64,000 nucleotides of DNA from Rhodoferax sp. U11-2br (GTDB lineage: Bacteria > Pseudomonadota > Gammaproteobacteria > Burkholderiales > Burkholderiaceae_C). Below are positions 1 to 10,431 of the stretch, one piece after another (position 1 is the stretch's first letter; every line of letters begins with the position of its first letter). The notes under the pieces are model-generated. The model was not told the origin of the DNA and did not search any database. It saw nothing but the letters and a program-made list of their open reading frames with translations. The DNA is taken from assembly GCF_018619435.1 (NCBI RefSeq), contig NZ_JAHFZF010000004.1, positions 62,001-126,000 of the forward strand, in the 5' to 3' direction. The position numbers and the translations under genes were made by a program.

Positions 1-162
1 TTTGCCGACTGGGAACTCATTGGTGTGCCGCACCGCGTCAACATCGGTGACCGTGCCCTCAAGGAAGGCAATGTGGAGTACCAGCACCGCCGTGATGCCG
101 CTGCCACTGCGGTGCCACTGGCCGAGGTTGCTGCGTTGCTGATCGCCAAGCTCAAGGTGTGA
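1..162 (+). CDS. proS: Prolyl-tRNA synthetase, C-terminal end (partial)
   Basis: These are the last 53 codons of a class II prolyl-tRNA synthetase of the bacterial ProS type; the rest lies outside the window. The frame is open from base 1 to a TGA at 160-162. The visible segment [18 protein letters not shown], followed by [11 protein letters not shown], fits the end of the anticodon-binding domain, which helps recognise tRNA-Pro. The enzyme charges tRNA-Pro in the cytoplasm. A lytic transglycosylase gene follows about 50 bases later in the same direction. The assignment rests on this short tail only, but the motif is characteristic. Confidence 0.85.
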   Translation, partial: FADWELIGVPHRVNIGDRALKEGNVEYQHRRDAAATAVPLAEVAALLIAKLKV

Positions 163-210
163 TGGGGCCTGCATGGCGCTTGGACAAGCGGGTGGGTGCC
201 TGGCGGTCTG

Positions 211-867
211 ATGTACATGGGCGTTGATCACCCGGTGCTGCCCGGTCGACGGCAGCTTATTAAGACTGTTTTTGGCGCCTGGCCCTTGTCCATTGGGTTT
301 GGATTGCTCTGTTTTCAAGAGCGATCCTGGGCCGGCAACCAGGCCGAAGAGCCGCTGATGGACTCGGTGCGCACCGCGCTGAGTTCGGCCGTGACCAACC
401 ACGCACCGCCGGTGCCCGAGTTCATGGACACCGAATCGCGTCTGGACTACTTGCGTTGGCTCGGCACCATGAGTGATCGGCTCAAGAAGAAAAAGACGGA
501 TTTTGAGAGCCGCAAGGAATTTCTACAAACCGTCTGGTACGAAAGCAAACGCGCCGGCCTGGATGTGGCGCTGGTGCTGGGCCTGATCCAGGTGGAGAGC
601 AACTTTCGCAAATTTGCGGTGAGCAGCGCGGGCGCGCGTGGCTACATGCAGGTGATGCCGTTCTGGACCCGTTTGCTGGCCGATGGCGACCCTGGCAAAC
701 TGTTTCACATGCAGACCAACCTGCGTTTTGGCTGCGTGATTCTGCGCCACTACCTGGAGCGCGAAAACGGTAACCTGTTTATGGCGCTGGGGCGTTACAA
801 CGGCTCGCGTGGCAGGGCGCCTTACCCGGACGCAGTGCTCGGTGCGCGGCGTCTGTGGGAATACTGA
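211..867 (+). CDS. Lytic transglycosylase, SLT/LysM-less type
   Basis: The protein (about 218 residues) is probably an exported peptidoglycan lytic transglycosylase, which cleaves the MurNAc-GlcNAc bond in the periplasm. The N-terminus has basic residues (GRRQLIK), then a hydrophobic stretch and a likely cleavage near SWAG. The C-terminal half shows the SLT (goose-lysozyme-like) motifs: the catalytic glutamate in LIQVESNF, then GARGYMQVMPFW, and ALGRYNGSRG. It is short for the family and has no LysM or other cell-wall-binding domain. Several starts are possible (GTG 196, ATG 211, ATG 217); 211 was chosen because it keeps the whole signal peptide. It probably shares transcription with proS. 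Confidence 0.8.
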   Translation: MYMGVDHPVLPGRRQLIKTVFGAWPLSIGFGLLCFQERSWAGNQAEEPLMDSVRTALSSAVTNHAPPVPEFMDTESRLDYLRWLGTMSDRLKKKKTDFESRKEFLQTVWYESKRAGLDVALVLGLIQVESNFRKFAVSSAGARGYMQVMPFWTRLLADGDPGKLFHMQTNLRFGCVILRHYLERENGNLFMALGRYNGSRGRAPYPDAVLGARRLWEY

Positions 868-880
868 TAGCTTGCTTGGC

Positions 881-1204
881 TCAGGCGGGCTTGCCCAGCA
901 AGGTCTGCAATTCGCCGCTCTCGAACATCTCCATCATGATGTCGGAGCCGCCGATGAACTCACCCTTGATGTAGAGCTGCGGAATGGTCGGCCAGTTGCT
1001 GTAACCCTTGATGCCTTCGCGGATCTCGGCGTCCTCAAGCACGTTGACCGTGGTGATGGCCTTGGGTTCCACACCACAGGCTTTGAGGACCTGTATCGCC
1101 CGACCTGAAAAACCACACTGGGGAAAACTGGCGGTGCCCTTCATGAACAGCAGGATGTCGTTGTGCTTGACCAGTTCGTCAATGCGTTGTTGGGTGTCGC
1201 TCAT
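881..1204 (-). CDS. grxD: Monothiol glutaredoxin, Grx4 type
   Basis: This 107-residue protein is a monothiol glutaredoxin of the Grx4 class, which binds a [2Fe-2S] cluster with glutathione and moves it between Fe-S assembly proteins. The active-site signature CGFS sits near residue 30 within FPQCGFSGRA, and the glutathione-binding WPTIPQLYI and GGSDIMMEM motifs follow. The length is normal for single-domain bacterial Grx4. In many betaproteobacteria grxD directly follows hemA-prfA-prmC. Here prmC lies 13 kb away with the nitrogenase genes between them, but the orientation is still the same. Confidence 0.93.
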   Translation of the reverse strand: MSDTQQRIDELVKHNDILLFMKGTASFPQCGFSGRAIQVLKACGVEPKAITTVNVLEDAEIREGIKGYSNWPTIPQLYIKGEFIGGSDIMMEMFESGELQTLLGKPA

Positions 1205-1297
1205 GGGGTGGTGTCCTCGGAAAAGAATGGGCGCAATTATTTCACTTTCAACCAGGCGCCCAGGCCGGATAACCCTGATGCGCGCGGGGTCTGTGGC

Positions 1298-1531
1298 TCA
1301 GTAGTGCGGTGGCAGCTCATCACGCAGGCTGCGTGGCGTGGCCGCACCTTCCGCTGGCGCCTGCTGGCGCAGCCATTGCAGCTCTTGTGTCAGGCGATCA
1401 ATCTGATCTTGCTGGCGGATGATGATCTGGTCGAGTTTGTCGAGCAGGTCCTCAGAAAAGCTGGCCTTGATCTCCAGATTGGTCAGGCGGTCGCTCACAT
1501 CGGCGGGCAGGGCGGGGGTGGTGGTTGGCAT
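1298..1531 (-). CDS. slyX: SlyX family protein
   Basis: This is a small (77-residue) SlyX-family protein of unknown function. The body is a predicted coiled coil: VSDRLTNLEIKASF, then DLLDKLDQIIIRQQDQID and RLTQELQWLRQQ, with regular leucines and isoleucines. It ends in the conserved DELPPHY, which is typical of SlyX. The length fits the family. It lies upstream of grxD on the same strand with a gap of about 90 bases. Confidence 0.9.
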   Translation of the reverse strand: MPTTTPALPADVSDRLTNLEIKASFSEDLLDKLDQIIIRQQDQIDRLTQELQWLRQQAPAEGAATPRSLRDELPPHY

Positions 1532-1650
1532 GGTGGTGGTTCAAAGAGGGTTGGTACAGCCAAACGGCACAAGTCACCCATTGTCCAACAGTGCACCTGC
1601 TCAATGGGTCAACCCAGGGCAACAGGGATGTCACCCGTGTGGAGGTGGCT

Positions 1651-2553
1651 TCAATCCAGGGCGTTGATTTTCTCGATCAAAAAGCTGCGCAGCGCCAACA
1701 CCGGTGGCCGCAGCTGACTGCGGTCGGGGCAGGCCATGTAAAGCGGTGCAGGTTCACCCTGCCAGTCCTCGCACAAAGCGATCAGGGTTCCCTGTTTCAG
1801 GTCCTCGTGCACATCCAGGCGCGATTTGTAGGCGATGCCCGCGCCCATACGCGCCAGATGCCGGACCGCGTCACCGTCGTCACATTGGATGGCCCCAGTG
1901 ACCCGCACGGTGAGCTTGGTCTGGTCGCGCACAAACTGCCAGTTGTCGTGGTTGCGGTCACTCAGCATAAAACTCAGGCAGTTGTGCTGTTTGAGGTCCT
2001 TGGGCTCATGCGGGCGCCCGTTTTGCGCCAGATAGGCGGGTGAGGCGCACAACACGCGCTGGTTGTGCGGTGCAATGGGCAGCGCCACCAGGCTCGAATC
2101 CTTGGGTTCACCGTAACGCAGCGCCACATCGACCTGTTCGCGGTAGACCTCGGCGATCCGGTCCGAGATCTGCAGCCCCAGACTCACCTCCGGATGACGT
2201 CCTCGAAACGCATGTAACCAGGCCAACACCTGGTTGCGCCCCAGATCCGAAGGCAGCGAGAGCTGGATGCGCCCGCGCATCACCTGGCGCCCGGCCAGCA
2301 GTTTCTCGCGCGCCAAATCAATGCGCGCCAGGCTGTCTTCACACTCGGCCAGAAAGGCCAGCGCCTGCGCACTGGGGCGCAGGCTTCGAGTAGAGCGCAC
2401 AAACAGCTTGATGCCCAGCTCGGCTTCCAGTCGCTTGACCAGCGCGCTGCCTGCGGCCGGCGAGATACCGGTGGCCCGCGCTGCTTCTGACAGGCTGGTC
2501 GCGCGCCCGGCACGCACCAGGAATTGGAGGTCTTGCAGGGTGATCATTTTCAA
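1651..2553 (-). CDS. LysR family transcriptional regulator
   Basis: This is a 300-residue LysR-type regulator. The N-terminal winged helix-turn-helix covers roughly residues 4-63 (LQDLQFLVRAGRATSLSEAA and then GSALVKRLEAELG). A type-2 periplasmic-binding-like effector domain follows from about residue 90 to the end. The length is normal. It is divergent from a zinc-type oxidoreductase gene with an 83-base gap, the usual layout for a LysR protein controlling its neighbour. The effector cannot be told from sequence. Confidence 0.9.
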   Translation of the reverse strand: MKMITLQDLQFLVRAGRATSLSEAARATGISPAAGSALVKRLEAELGIKLFVRSTRSLRPSAQALAFLAECEDSLARIDLAREKLLAGRQVMRGRIQLSLPSDLGRNQVLAWLHAFRGRHPEVSLGLQISDRIAEVYREQVDVALRYGEPKDSSLVALPIAPHNQRVLCASPAYLAQNGRPHEPKDLKQHNCLSFMLSDRNHDNWQFVRDQTKLTVRVTGAIQCDDGDAVRHLARMGAGIAYKSRLDVHEDLKQGTLIALCEDWQGEPAPLYMACPDRSQLRPPVLALRSFLIEKINALD

Positions 2554-2636
2554 ATGCTTTTTGAAACAGTTCCAATGGCTAAGCGCTTTATTGTCAGGTG
2601 TTTCGCTGTCACAGTCGACAGCTTGTTCCCAAACCC

Positions 2637-3656
2637 ATGGAGTCCCCTTTGAAAGCGATTGTTTATCACCAGCATGGTCTGCCCATCAGCGACCCGCAGT
2701 CCCTGTTCGAAACAAACTTACCCGTCCCCCAGCCCGGTCCGCGTGACCTGCTGGTCAAGATCCATGCTCTGGCCGTCAATCCGGTGGACACCAAGCTGCG
2801 CCGCAACGTGCCCACGCCAGAGCCGCGTGTTTTGGGCTGGGATGCGGTGGGCACGGTGGAGGCGGTGGGTACTGAGGTCAGCTTGTTCCAGCCAGGGGAC
2901 GAAGTCTTCTACGCCGGTGTGATTGACCGCCCGGGCTCGTATGCCGAGTACAACCTGGTGGACGAACGCATCGTGGGCCATAAACCGCGCTCCATCAGCC
3001 AGGCCGAGGCCGCTGCTTTGCCCCTGACCGCGATCACCGCCTGGGAAATGTTGTTTGACCGACTGGGTGTGCCCGAGGGCGGTGGCGCAGGTCAAACCCT
3101 GCTGGTGGTGGGCGCCGCCGGCGGTGTGGGCTCGATCCTGGTGCAACTGGCCCGGCAACTCACCCAATTGCGGGTCATCGGCACCGCATCACGGCCAGAA
3201 ACCCGCGACTGGTTGCTGGGCCTGGGCGCACATGGGGTGATCGACCACAGCTTGCCGCTGTTCAACGAGCTCCAACGCCTGGGCATCGAGGAAGTTGATC
3301 TGGTTGCCAGCCTGACACATACCGATCAGCACGCCGATCAGATCATCTTGGCCTTGAAACCGCAGGGCAAACTGGCCCTGATCGATGATCCGGCCAAACT
3401 GGACGTGATGCCCCTCAAACGCAAATCCATTTCGCTGCACTGGGAGCTGATGTTCACCCGGCCGCTGTTCAAGACACCCGACATGGTGCGCCAGCACGAA
3501 CTTCTGGAGCGGGTCAGCCAGTTGGTGGACGCCGGCACCCTCAAAACCACGCTGGCGGACCACTTTGGTCAGGTGACAGCGGAGAACCTGCGCCGCGCCC
3601 ACGCGCTGATCGAGAGCGGCAAGGCGCGCGGCAAGATTGTGCTGGAAGGGTTTTGA
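2637..3656 (+). CDS. Zinc-type alcohol dehydrogenase/quinone oxidoreductase family protein
   Basis: This is a medium-chain dehydrogenase/reductase of about 339 residues, of the ZADH/quinone-oxidoreductase branch, likely NADPH-dependent. An N-terminal GroES-like domain (FQPGDEVFYAG; VNPVDTKLR) is followed by a Rossmann domain with the nucleotide motif VVGAAGGVGSILVQLA near residue 150. The zinc ligands of true alcohol dehydrogenases are not evident, so it probably reduces quinones or enones without zinc. The ATG at 2637 is given as the start. The TTG at 2649 is a serious alternative: it has GGAG six bases upstream and gives the family-typical beginning MKAIVYHQHG. The gene is divergent from the LysR gene, which probably regulates it. 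Confidence 0.85.
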   Translation: MESPLKAIVYHQHGLPISDPQSLFETNLPVPQPGPRDLLVKIHALAVNPVDTKLRRNVPTPEPRVLGWDAVGTVEAVGTEVSLFQPGDEVFYAGVIDRPGSYAEYNLVDERIVGHKPRSISQAEAAALPLTAITAWEMLFDRLGVPEGGGAGQTLLVVGAAGGVGSILVQLARQLTQLRVIGTASRPETRDWLLGLGAHGVIDHSLPLFNELQRLGIEEVDLVASLTHTDQHADQIILALKPQGKLALIDDPAKLDVMPLKRKSISLHWELMFTRPLFKTPDMVRQHELLERVSQLVDAGTLKTTLADHFGQVTAENLRRAHALIESGKARGKIVLEGF

Positions 3657-3661
3657 TGTTG

Positions 3662-3689
3662 CGGCCCAGCATCAGACAGCGCTGGGCCG
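3662..3689 (+). terminator. Hairpin after the oxidoreductase gene
   Basis: A perfect 9-base inverted repeat, CGGCCCAGC and GCTGGGCCG, with a 10-base loop starts six bases after the stop of the oxidoreductase gene. There is no T-run, so it is either a Rho-dependent or processing hairpin, or a weak terminator separating this gene from anfA. Confidence 0.45.
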
Positions 3690-3750
3690 AGGGTCGGGAC
3701 AAACGATACAAAGACCATGGTGGAGGGCGTTTGGTCTGAAAGTTGCTTAG

Positions 3751-3776
3751 GCGCAATATAGTATTTGATATAGCGC
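3751..3776. promoter_or_regulatory. Candidate ModE-type Mo-box upstream of anfA
   Basis: A near-perfect dyad has arms GCGCAATATA and GATATAGCGC, separated by GTATTT. Eight of ten positions pair. The layout of outer CG and inner TATA-like steps resembles the sites of molybdate-responsive ModE/Mop regulators, which repress anfA in the presence of molybdenum in Rhodobacter capsulatus. It ends 60 bases before the anfA start, in reach of a promoter. The identification is by pattern only. Confidence 0.6.
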
Positions 3777-3836
3777 TTGGCCGACGGTTTGTCGCTTCAC
3801 CGAAGCATTGCTGTGGCCGTGATCGAAAGGTGGTCC

Positions 3837-5480
3837 ATGGATGCTCCCGACAAAGGTGAAGTGCTGGTTGTGACGGCGGCGAGGCCGGTTCCGCCCGCCC
3901 CAGACCTTGCCCCGCAAGCTGGCGCCTTTCCGCACTACTGTGAGTTCGACTTTGGTGAATGTCGCACCAACCTGTTGCCGCTGCTCTATGAAATGAGCCG
4001 CATCGTGACCGAGAGTGGCAGCTTGTCCCACACGCTGCAAATCCTCCTGCAACTGATGCGTCGGCACATGAAGGTGGTACGCGGCATGGTCAGCTTGTAT
4101 GACGCTGACCACGGCACCATCTCGATTCACGAGAGCTTTGGCCTGACGGATGAAGAAGTGGCGCGCGGTGTGTACCACCTGGGTGAAGGCATCACCGGGC
4201 GGGTGGTCGAGTCTGGTGAGACCTTTGTTGCCCCGCATATTTCAGAGGAGCCAGCCTTTCTCAACCGCACCGGCAGTTTCAAGCACCCAGGAGACGGCCG
4301 CTTGTCGTTCATTTGTGTGCCGATCAAGCGCGGCCAAAAGGTCATGGGCACGATCAGTGCCGAGCGGAAATACGACAACCGTGGCCTGTTGCAACTGGAT
4401 GTTGAGGTGCTGTCGATCCTCGCGGCAACCACGGCGCAGGCCGTGGAGCTTTATCTCTTTGAGAACGTCGAAAAGGTTTTGCTGGAAAACGAGAACCGGC
4501 GTCTTCGTTCTGAATTAAAAGCCAAATTCAAGCCCAAAAACATCATTGGCCAATCCAAGCCGATGCTGGAGGTGTACCAACTGATTGAAAAAATCTCCAA
4601 GGCGCGGGCGACGGTGCTGATCCTGGGGGAAAGCGGTGTGGGCAAGGAGCTGGTGGCCAGCGCCATTCACCACAACAGCGTCAATGCCGCCGGTCCGTTC
4701 ATCAAGTTCAATTGCGCGGCTTTGCAGGAAAGCGTCATCGAAAGTGAGCTGTTTGGTCACGAGCGCGGCTCGTTCACCGGGGCCTCCAACCTGCGCAAAG
4801 GGCGCTTTGAAGAAGCCCATGGCGGCACGATTTTTCTGGACGAGGTGGGTGAGCTGAGCTTGCCGATGCAGGCCAAGCTGTTGCGGGTCTTGCAGGAAAA
4901 GACCTTTGAGCGAGTGGGCGGCAACACCCCGATCAAGGTCGACATCCGGATTCTGGCGGCCACCAACCGGGATTTGTCCGACATGGTGGCCAAAGGCAGC
5001 TTCCGCGAAGACCTGTTTTACCGGCTGAATGTTTTCCCCATCACGATCCCGCCGTTGCGAGACCGTGGCAACGACATCATTGTGCTGGCCGACCATTTTG
5101 TGACCAAATTTGCGGCTGAGATGGGCATCGAAGCGCGGCGCATCTCAACCCCCGCCATCAACATGCTGCTCAGCTACCACTGGCCCGGCAATGTGCGGGA
5201 GCTTGAAAACGTCATCGAACGCTCGGTGATCCTGTCTGAGCATGGTGTGATTCATGGCTACAACCTGCCACCCTCGCTGCAGACGCCGATCGTGTCTGAA
5301 ACCATCGCCGAAGGTGGCCTCGACGCACGACTCAATGCGGTGGAATACGAGACGATTGTTGATGCGCTCAAACTGCATCACGGCAACATGACAGATGCTG
5401 CCGCCCAACTGGGTTTAACACGCCGCGTTCTTGGCTTGCGCATGGCCAAATACCAGCTGGACTACAAACAGTACAAATAG
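3837..5480 (+). CDS. anfA: Fe-only nitrogenase activator AnfA (sigma-54 enhancer-binding protein)
   Basis: This is a NifA-family bacterial enhancer-binding protein of 547 residues that activates sigma-54 promoters of the anf operon. A GAF domain spans roughly residues 60-210. The AAA+ domain follows, with Walker A GESGVGKE near residue 264, the sigma-54 contact loop (GSFTGA near 311, a variant of GAFTGA) and Walker B GGTIFLDEVGEL. A Fis-type helix-turn-helix ends the protein (NMTDAAAQLGLTRRVLGLRM). Cysteines 35 and 42 lie in the N-terminal leader, where AnfA and VnfA proteins carry redox or cluster cysteines. The ATG at 3837 is preceded by AAAGGTGG; an upstream in-frame TTG at 3777 overlaps the Mo-box and was not used. 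The gene sits 520 bases before anfH. Confidence 0.92.
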   Translation: MDAPDKGEVLVVTAARPVPPAPDLAPQAGAFPHYCEFDFGECRTNLLPLLYEMSRIVTESGSLSHTLQILLQLMRRHMKVVRGMVSLYDADHGTISIHESFGLTDEEVARGVYHLGEGITGRVVESGETFVAPHISEEPAFLNRTGSFKHPGDGRLSFICVPIKRGQKVMGTISAERKYDNRGLLQLDVEVLSILAATTAQAVELYLFENVEKVLLENENRRLRSELKAKFKPKNIIGQSKPMLEVYQLIEKISKARATVLILGESGVGKELVASAIHHNSVNAAGPFIKFNCAALQESVIESELFGHERGSFTGASNLRKGRFEEAHGGTIFLDEVGELSLPMQAKLLRVLQEKTFERVGGNTPIKVDIRILAATNRDLSDMVAKGSFREDLFYRLNVFPITIPPLRDRGNDIIVLADHFVTKFAAEMGIEARRISTPAINMLLSYHWPGNVRELENVIERSVILSEHGVIHGYNLPPSLQTPIVSETIAEGGLDARLNAVEYETIVDALKLHHGNMTDAAAQLGLTRRVLGLRMAKYQLDYKQYK

Positions 5481-5709
5481 CGCGCCCGGTTCGATCACCG
5501 TGGCTGGCGCGCACCCGATGCCGGTGAGCGCTTTGGCCGCAGGCAGGGTTTGGTCTCGCCCATCACCATGCCAATATTCATCTAGATTCCCTTCTGGTCC
5601 ACAGACCCCCATTAATCCGGGCAGCTCGACATTCCCAAGGCAGCTTCATTGTTCCATCTGGAACGCTTGCCAGTTTGACTGTACATCCGCGAACAGTTTC
5701 TTGACTTGA

Positions 5710-5799
5710 TCACCGATGTGATTCTCCGGTGAAGTGTCCATTCAAGGCCGTTGATCACTTAAAAACGCCTGTTTTGACCGAAAGGTGGCGTGTCAAAAC
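5710..5799. promoter_or_regulatory. Two spaced dyads, candidate AnfA upstream activator sites
   Basis: The first dyad is TCACCG, 11 bases, CGGTGA (5710-5732). The second is GTTTTGAC, 13 bases, GTCAAAAC (5771-5799). Their centres are about 64 bases apart, close to six helical turns, and they lie about 40-115 bases upstream of the sigma-54 promoter. That is where an enhancer-binding protein would be expected. The two arms differ in sequence, so they may bind different proteins. No reliable AnfA consensus is known to me for a closer check. Confidence 0.4.
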
Positions 5800-5823
5800 C
5801 TATTTAGACCTCGAAAACAAATT

Positions 5824-5839
5824 TGGCATGCTCCATGCT
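5824..5839 (+). promoter_or_regulatory. Sigma-54 promoter of the anf operon
   Basis: The sequence TGGCATGCTCCATGCT fits the sigma-54 consensus TGGCAC-N5-TTGCW. The invariant GG (5825-5826) and GC (5837-5838) are exactly 10 bases apart. It is the expected target of AnfA. It implies a transcript start near 5850 and a leader of about 150 bases before the anfH ATG. Confidence 0.75.
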
Positions 5840-5941
5840 AAATAGGCTCACGCAGTATCCAAATCTTTAACCATTGACACAATCATTCATCTATTTGAAA
5901 AGGTGATTCTATTGAATATCAATATTCGATGAAATTGATAG

Positions 5942-6826
<885 letters not shown>

Positions 6827-6856
6827 TATTTTCTTGGCGTCTATTTTTAATTGATT

Positions 6857-8520
<1,664 letters not shown>

Positions 8521-8531
8521 GGAGAACACCC

Positions 8532-8963
8532 ATGAGCGTCGCTACCGCCAAAAAAACAACGATCTCGCAGCGTAAATACGTACCCATCTACCAAAGCAAT
8601 CCGCTCACGGACTACGACCCCGTCATCCGCGAGCGGGTCGCCCAGATGGAAAACTACATCATGAAGCACTGTCTGTGGCAGTTCAACTCACGCGGCTGGG
8701 ACCGGCGCAAGCAAAACGCCGGCATCCTGGGCAAAACCACCCAGCTGCTGTGCGGCGAAACGGTGGACACCTCCACGCCGCAGGAGAAGTGCTACTGGGT
8801 CGACGCGGTCTGCCTGGACCGTGCCTACCGGGCCTCCTTCCCCTGGGTCAGCACCCTGTCTACGGACGAGATCAAAGAGACCATGAAGGCGCTGCATGCG
8901 CGCCTGGACTGGCTGACCATCGACGGCTCCCTCAACCTGGAACTGACGGTCCAGAACTACTAA
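8532..8963 (+). CDS. anfG: Fe-only nitrogenase delta subunit AnfG
   Basis: The delta subunit (143 residues) is found only in alternative nitrogenases. It binds AnfD and is needed for cofactor insertion and full activity. Conserved family features visible here include YIMKHCLWQFNSRGWDR, KQNAGILGKT and CYWVDAVCLDRAYR. The protein is slightly longer than the usual 115-135 residues because of an N-terminal extension. AAGGAGA precedes the ATG by about seven bases. It lies between anfD and anfK with short gaps, the standard order for V- and Fe-only systems. Confidence 0.95.
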   Translation: MSVATAKKTTISQRKYVPIYQSNPLTDYDPVIRERVAQMENYIMKHCLWQFNSRGWDRRKQNAGILGKTTQLLCGETVDTSTPQEKCYWVDAVCLDRAYRASFPWVSTLSTDEIKETMKALHARLDWLTIDGSLNLELTVQNY

Positions 8964-8973
8964 GGAATTCACC

Positions 8974-10362
8974 ATGACCTGCGACATCAAAGAAAAAACG
9001 CGCCTTGGCACCGTCAACCCGATCTTCACCTGCCAGCCAGCGGGTGCCCAGTTCGTCAGCATCGGCGTCAAGGACTGCATTGGCATCGTGCACGGCGGCC
9101 AGGGCTGCGTGATGTTTGTGCGCCTGATCTTCTCCCAGCATTTCAAGGAAAGCTTCGAGCTGGCCTCGTCCTCGGTGCACGAGGACGGCGCGGTGTTCGG
9201 CGCCTGCGGCCGGGTGGAGGAGGGCGTCGACGTGCTGCTGTCACGCTACCCCAACGTCAAGATCATCCCGATCATCACCACCTGCTCCACCGAAATCATC
9301 GGGGACGATGTGGACGGTGTGGTGCGCAAGCTCAACGAGGGCCTGCTCAAGGAAAAATACGCGGGCCGCGAGGTGCATCTGATCCCGATCCACACGCCCA
9401 GCTTTGTCGGCAGCATGGTCAGCGGTTACGACGTGGCGCTGCACGACTTCGTCAAGTATTTCTCCAAGAAAGACAAACCCAGCCTCAAGATCAACCTGCT
9501 GACCGGCTGGGTCAACCCGGGTGATGTCAAGGCGCTCAAGCACCTGCTCTCGGTGATGGACATCGAGGCCAATGTGCTGTTTGAGATTGAGAGTTTTGAC
9601 TCCCCGTTGATGCCTGATGGCAGCGCGGTGTCTCATGGCGGCACCACCATCGCCGACCTGACCGCCACCGCCGACGCCCAGGGCACCATCGCACTCAACC
9701 GCTACGAAGGCGGCAAGGCCGCCAAGTTTCTCGAAAAGCGCTGGGATGTGCCCGCCATCATCGGCCCGACACCGATTGGCATCCGCAACACCGACACCTT
9801 CCTGCAAAACCTCAAAACCTTGACCGGCAAGCCAATTCCGGCGTCACTGGTGCGGGAGCGCGGCATTGCGCTCGATGCGCTCACCGATCTGACCCACATG
9901 TTCCTGGCTGACAAAAAGGTCGCCATTTACGGCAACCCGGATCTGGTGATTGGCCTGGCCGAGTTCTGCCTGGATCTGGAGATGAAGCCGGTGCTGTTGC
10001 TGCTGGGTGACGACAACCCCAACTACAAGACCGACCCGCGCCTGCTGGCCCTCAAAGACCACGTGGACTTCGACATGGAAGTCATCACCAACGCCGACTT
10101 CTGGGAGCTGGAAGACCGGATCAAGAACAAGGGCCTCGAGCTCGACCTGATCCTGGGCCACTCCAAGGGCCGTTTTGTCGCCATCGACAACGCCATCCCG
10201 ATGGTGCGGGTCGGCTTTCCAGTCTATGACCGGGCGGGCCACTGCCGTTACCCGGTGGTGGGCTACGAGGGCGCCACTTGGCTGGCCGAGCAAATGGCCA
10301 ACGCCTTGTTCAGCGACATGGAATACAAGAAAAACAAGGAGTGGATCCTCAACGTCTGGTGA
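8974..10362 (+). CDS. anfK: Fe-only nitrogenase beta subunit AnfK
   Basis: This 462-residue beta subunit of the FeFe dinitrogenase completes the P-cluster with AnfD. The P-cluster cysteines are Cys20 (NPIFTCQPAGAQ), Cys45 (HGGQGCVMFVR) and Cys104 (ITTCSTEIIGDD). The length is that of AnfK or VnfK and lacks the N-terminal extension of NifK. AAGGAA lies just before the ATG, and the gap to anfG is 10 bases. AnfK docks the AnfH Fe protein together with AnfD. It is followed after 69 bases by anfO. Confidence 0.96.
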   Translation: MTCDIKEKTRLGTVNPIFTCQPAGAQFVSIGVKDCIGIVHGGQGCVMFVRLIFSQHFKESFELASSSVHEDGAVFGACGRVEEGVDVLLSRYPNVKIIPIITTCSTEIIGDDVDGVVRKLNEGLLKEKYAGREVHLIPIHTPSFVGSMVSGYDVALHDFVKYFSKKDKPSLKINLLTGWVNPGDVKALKHLLSVMDIEANVLFEIESFDSPLMPDGSAVSHGGTTIADLTATADAQGTIALNRYEGGKAAKFLEKRWDVPAIIGPTPIGIRNTDTFLQNLKTLTGKPIPASLVRERGIALDALTDLTHMFLADKKVAIYGNPDLVIGLAEFCLDLEMKPVLLLLGDDNPNYKTDPRLLALKDHVDFDMEVITNADFWELEDRIKNKGLELDLILGHSKGRFVAIDNAIPMVRVGFPVYDRAGHCRYPVVGYEGATWLAEQMANALFSDMEYKKNKEWILNVW

Positions 10363-10431
10363 CCAAACCTGGTGCACAGGCCTCGGCCAGCCGCCCATGC
10401 CTGTGCCTTGGCCAAACGATCAGGAACCACC

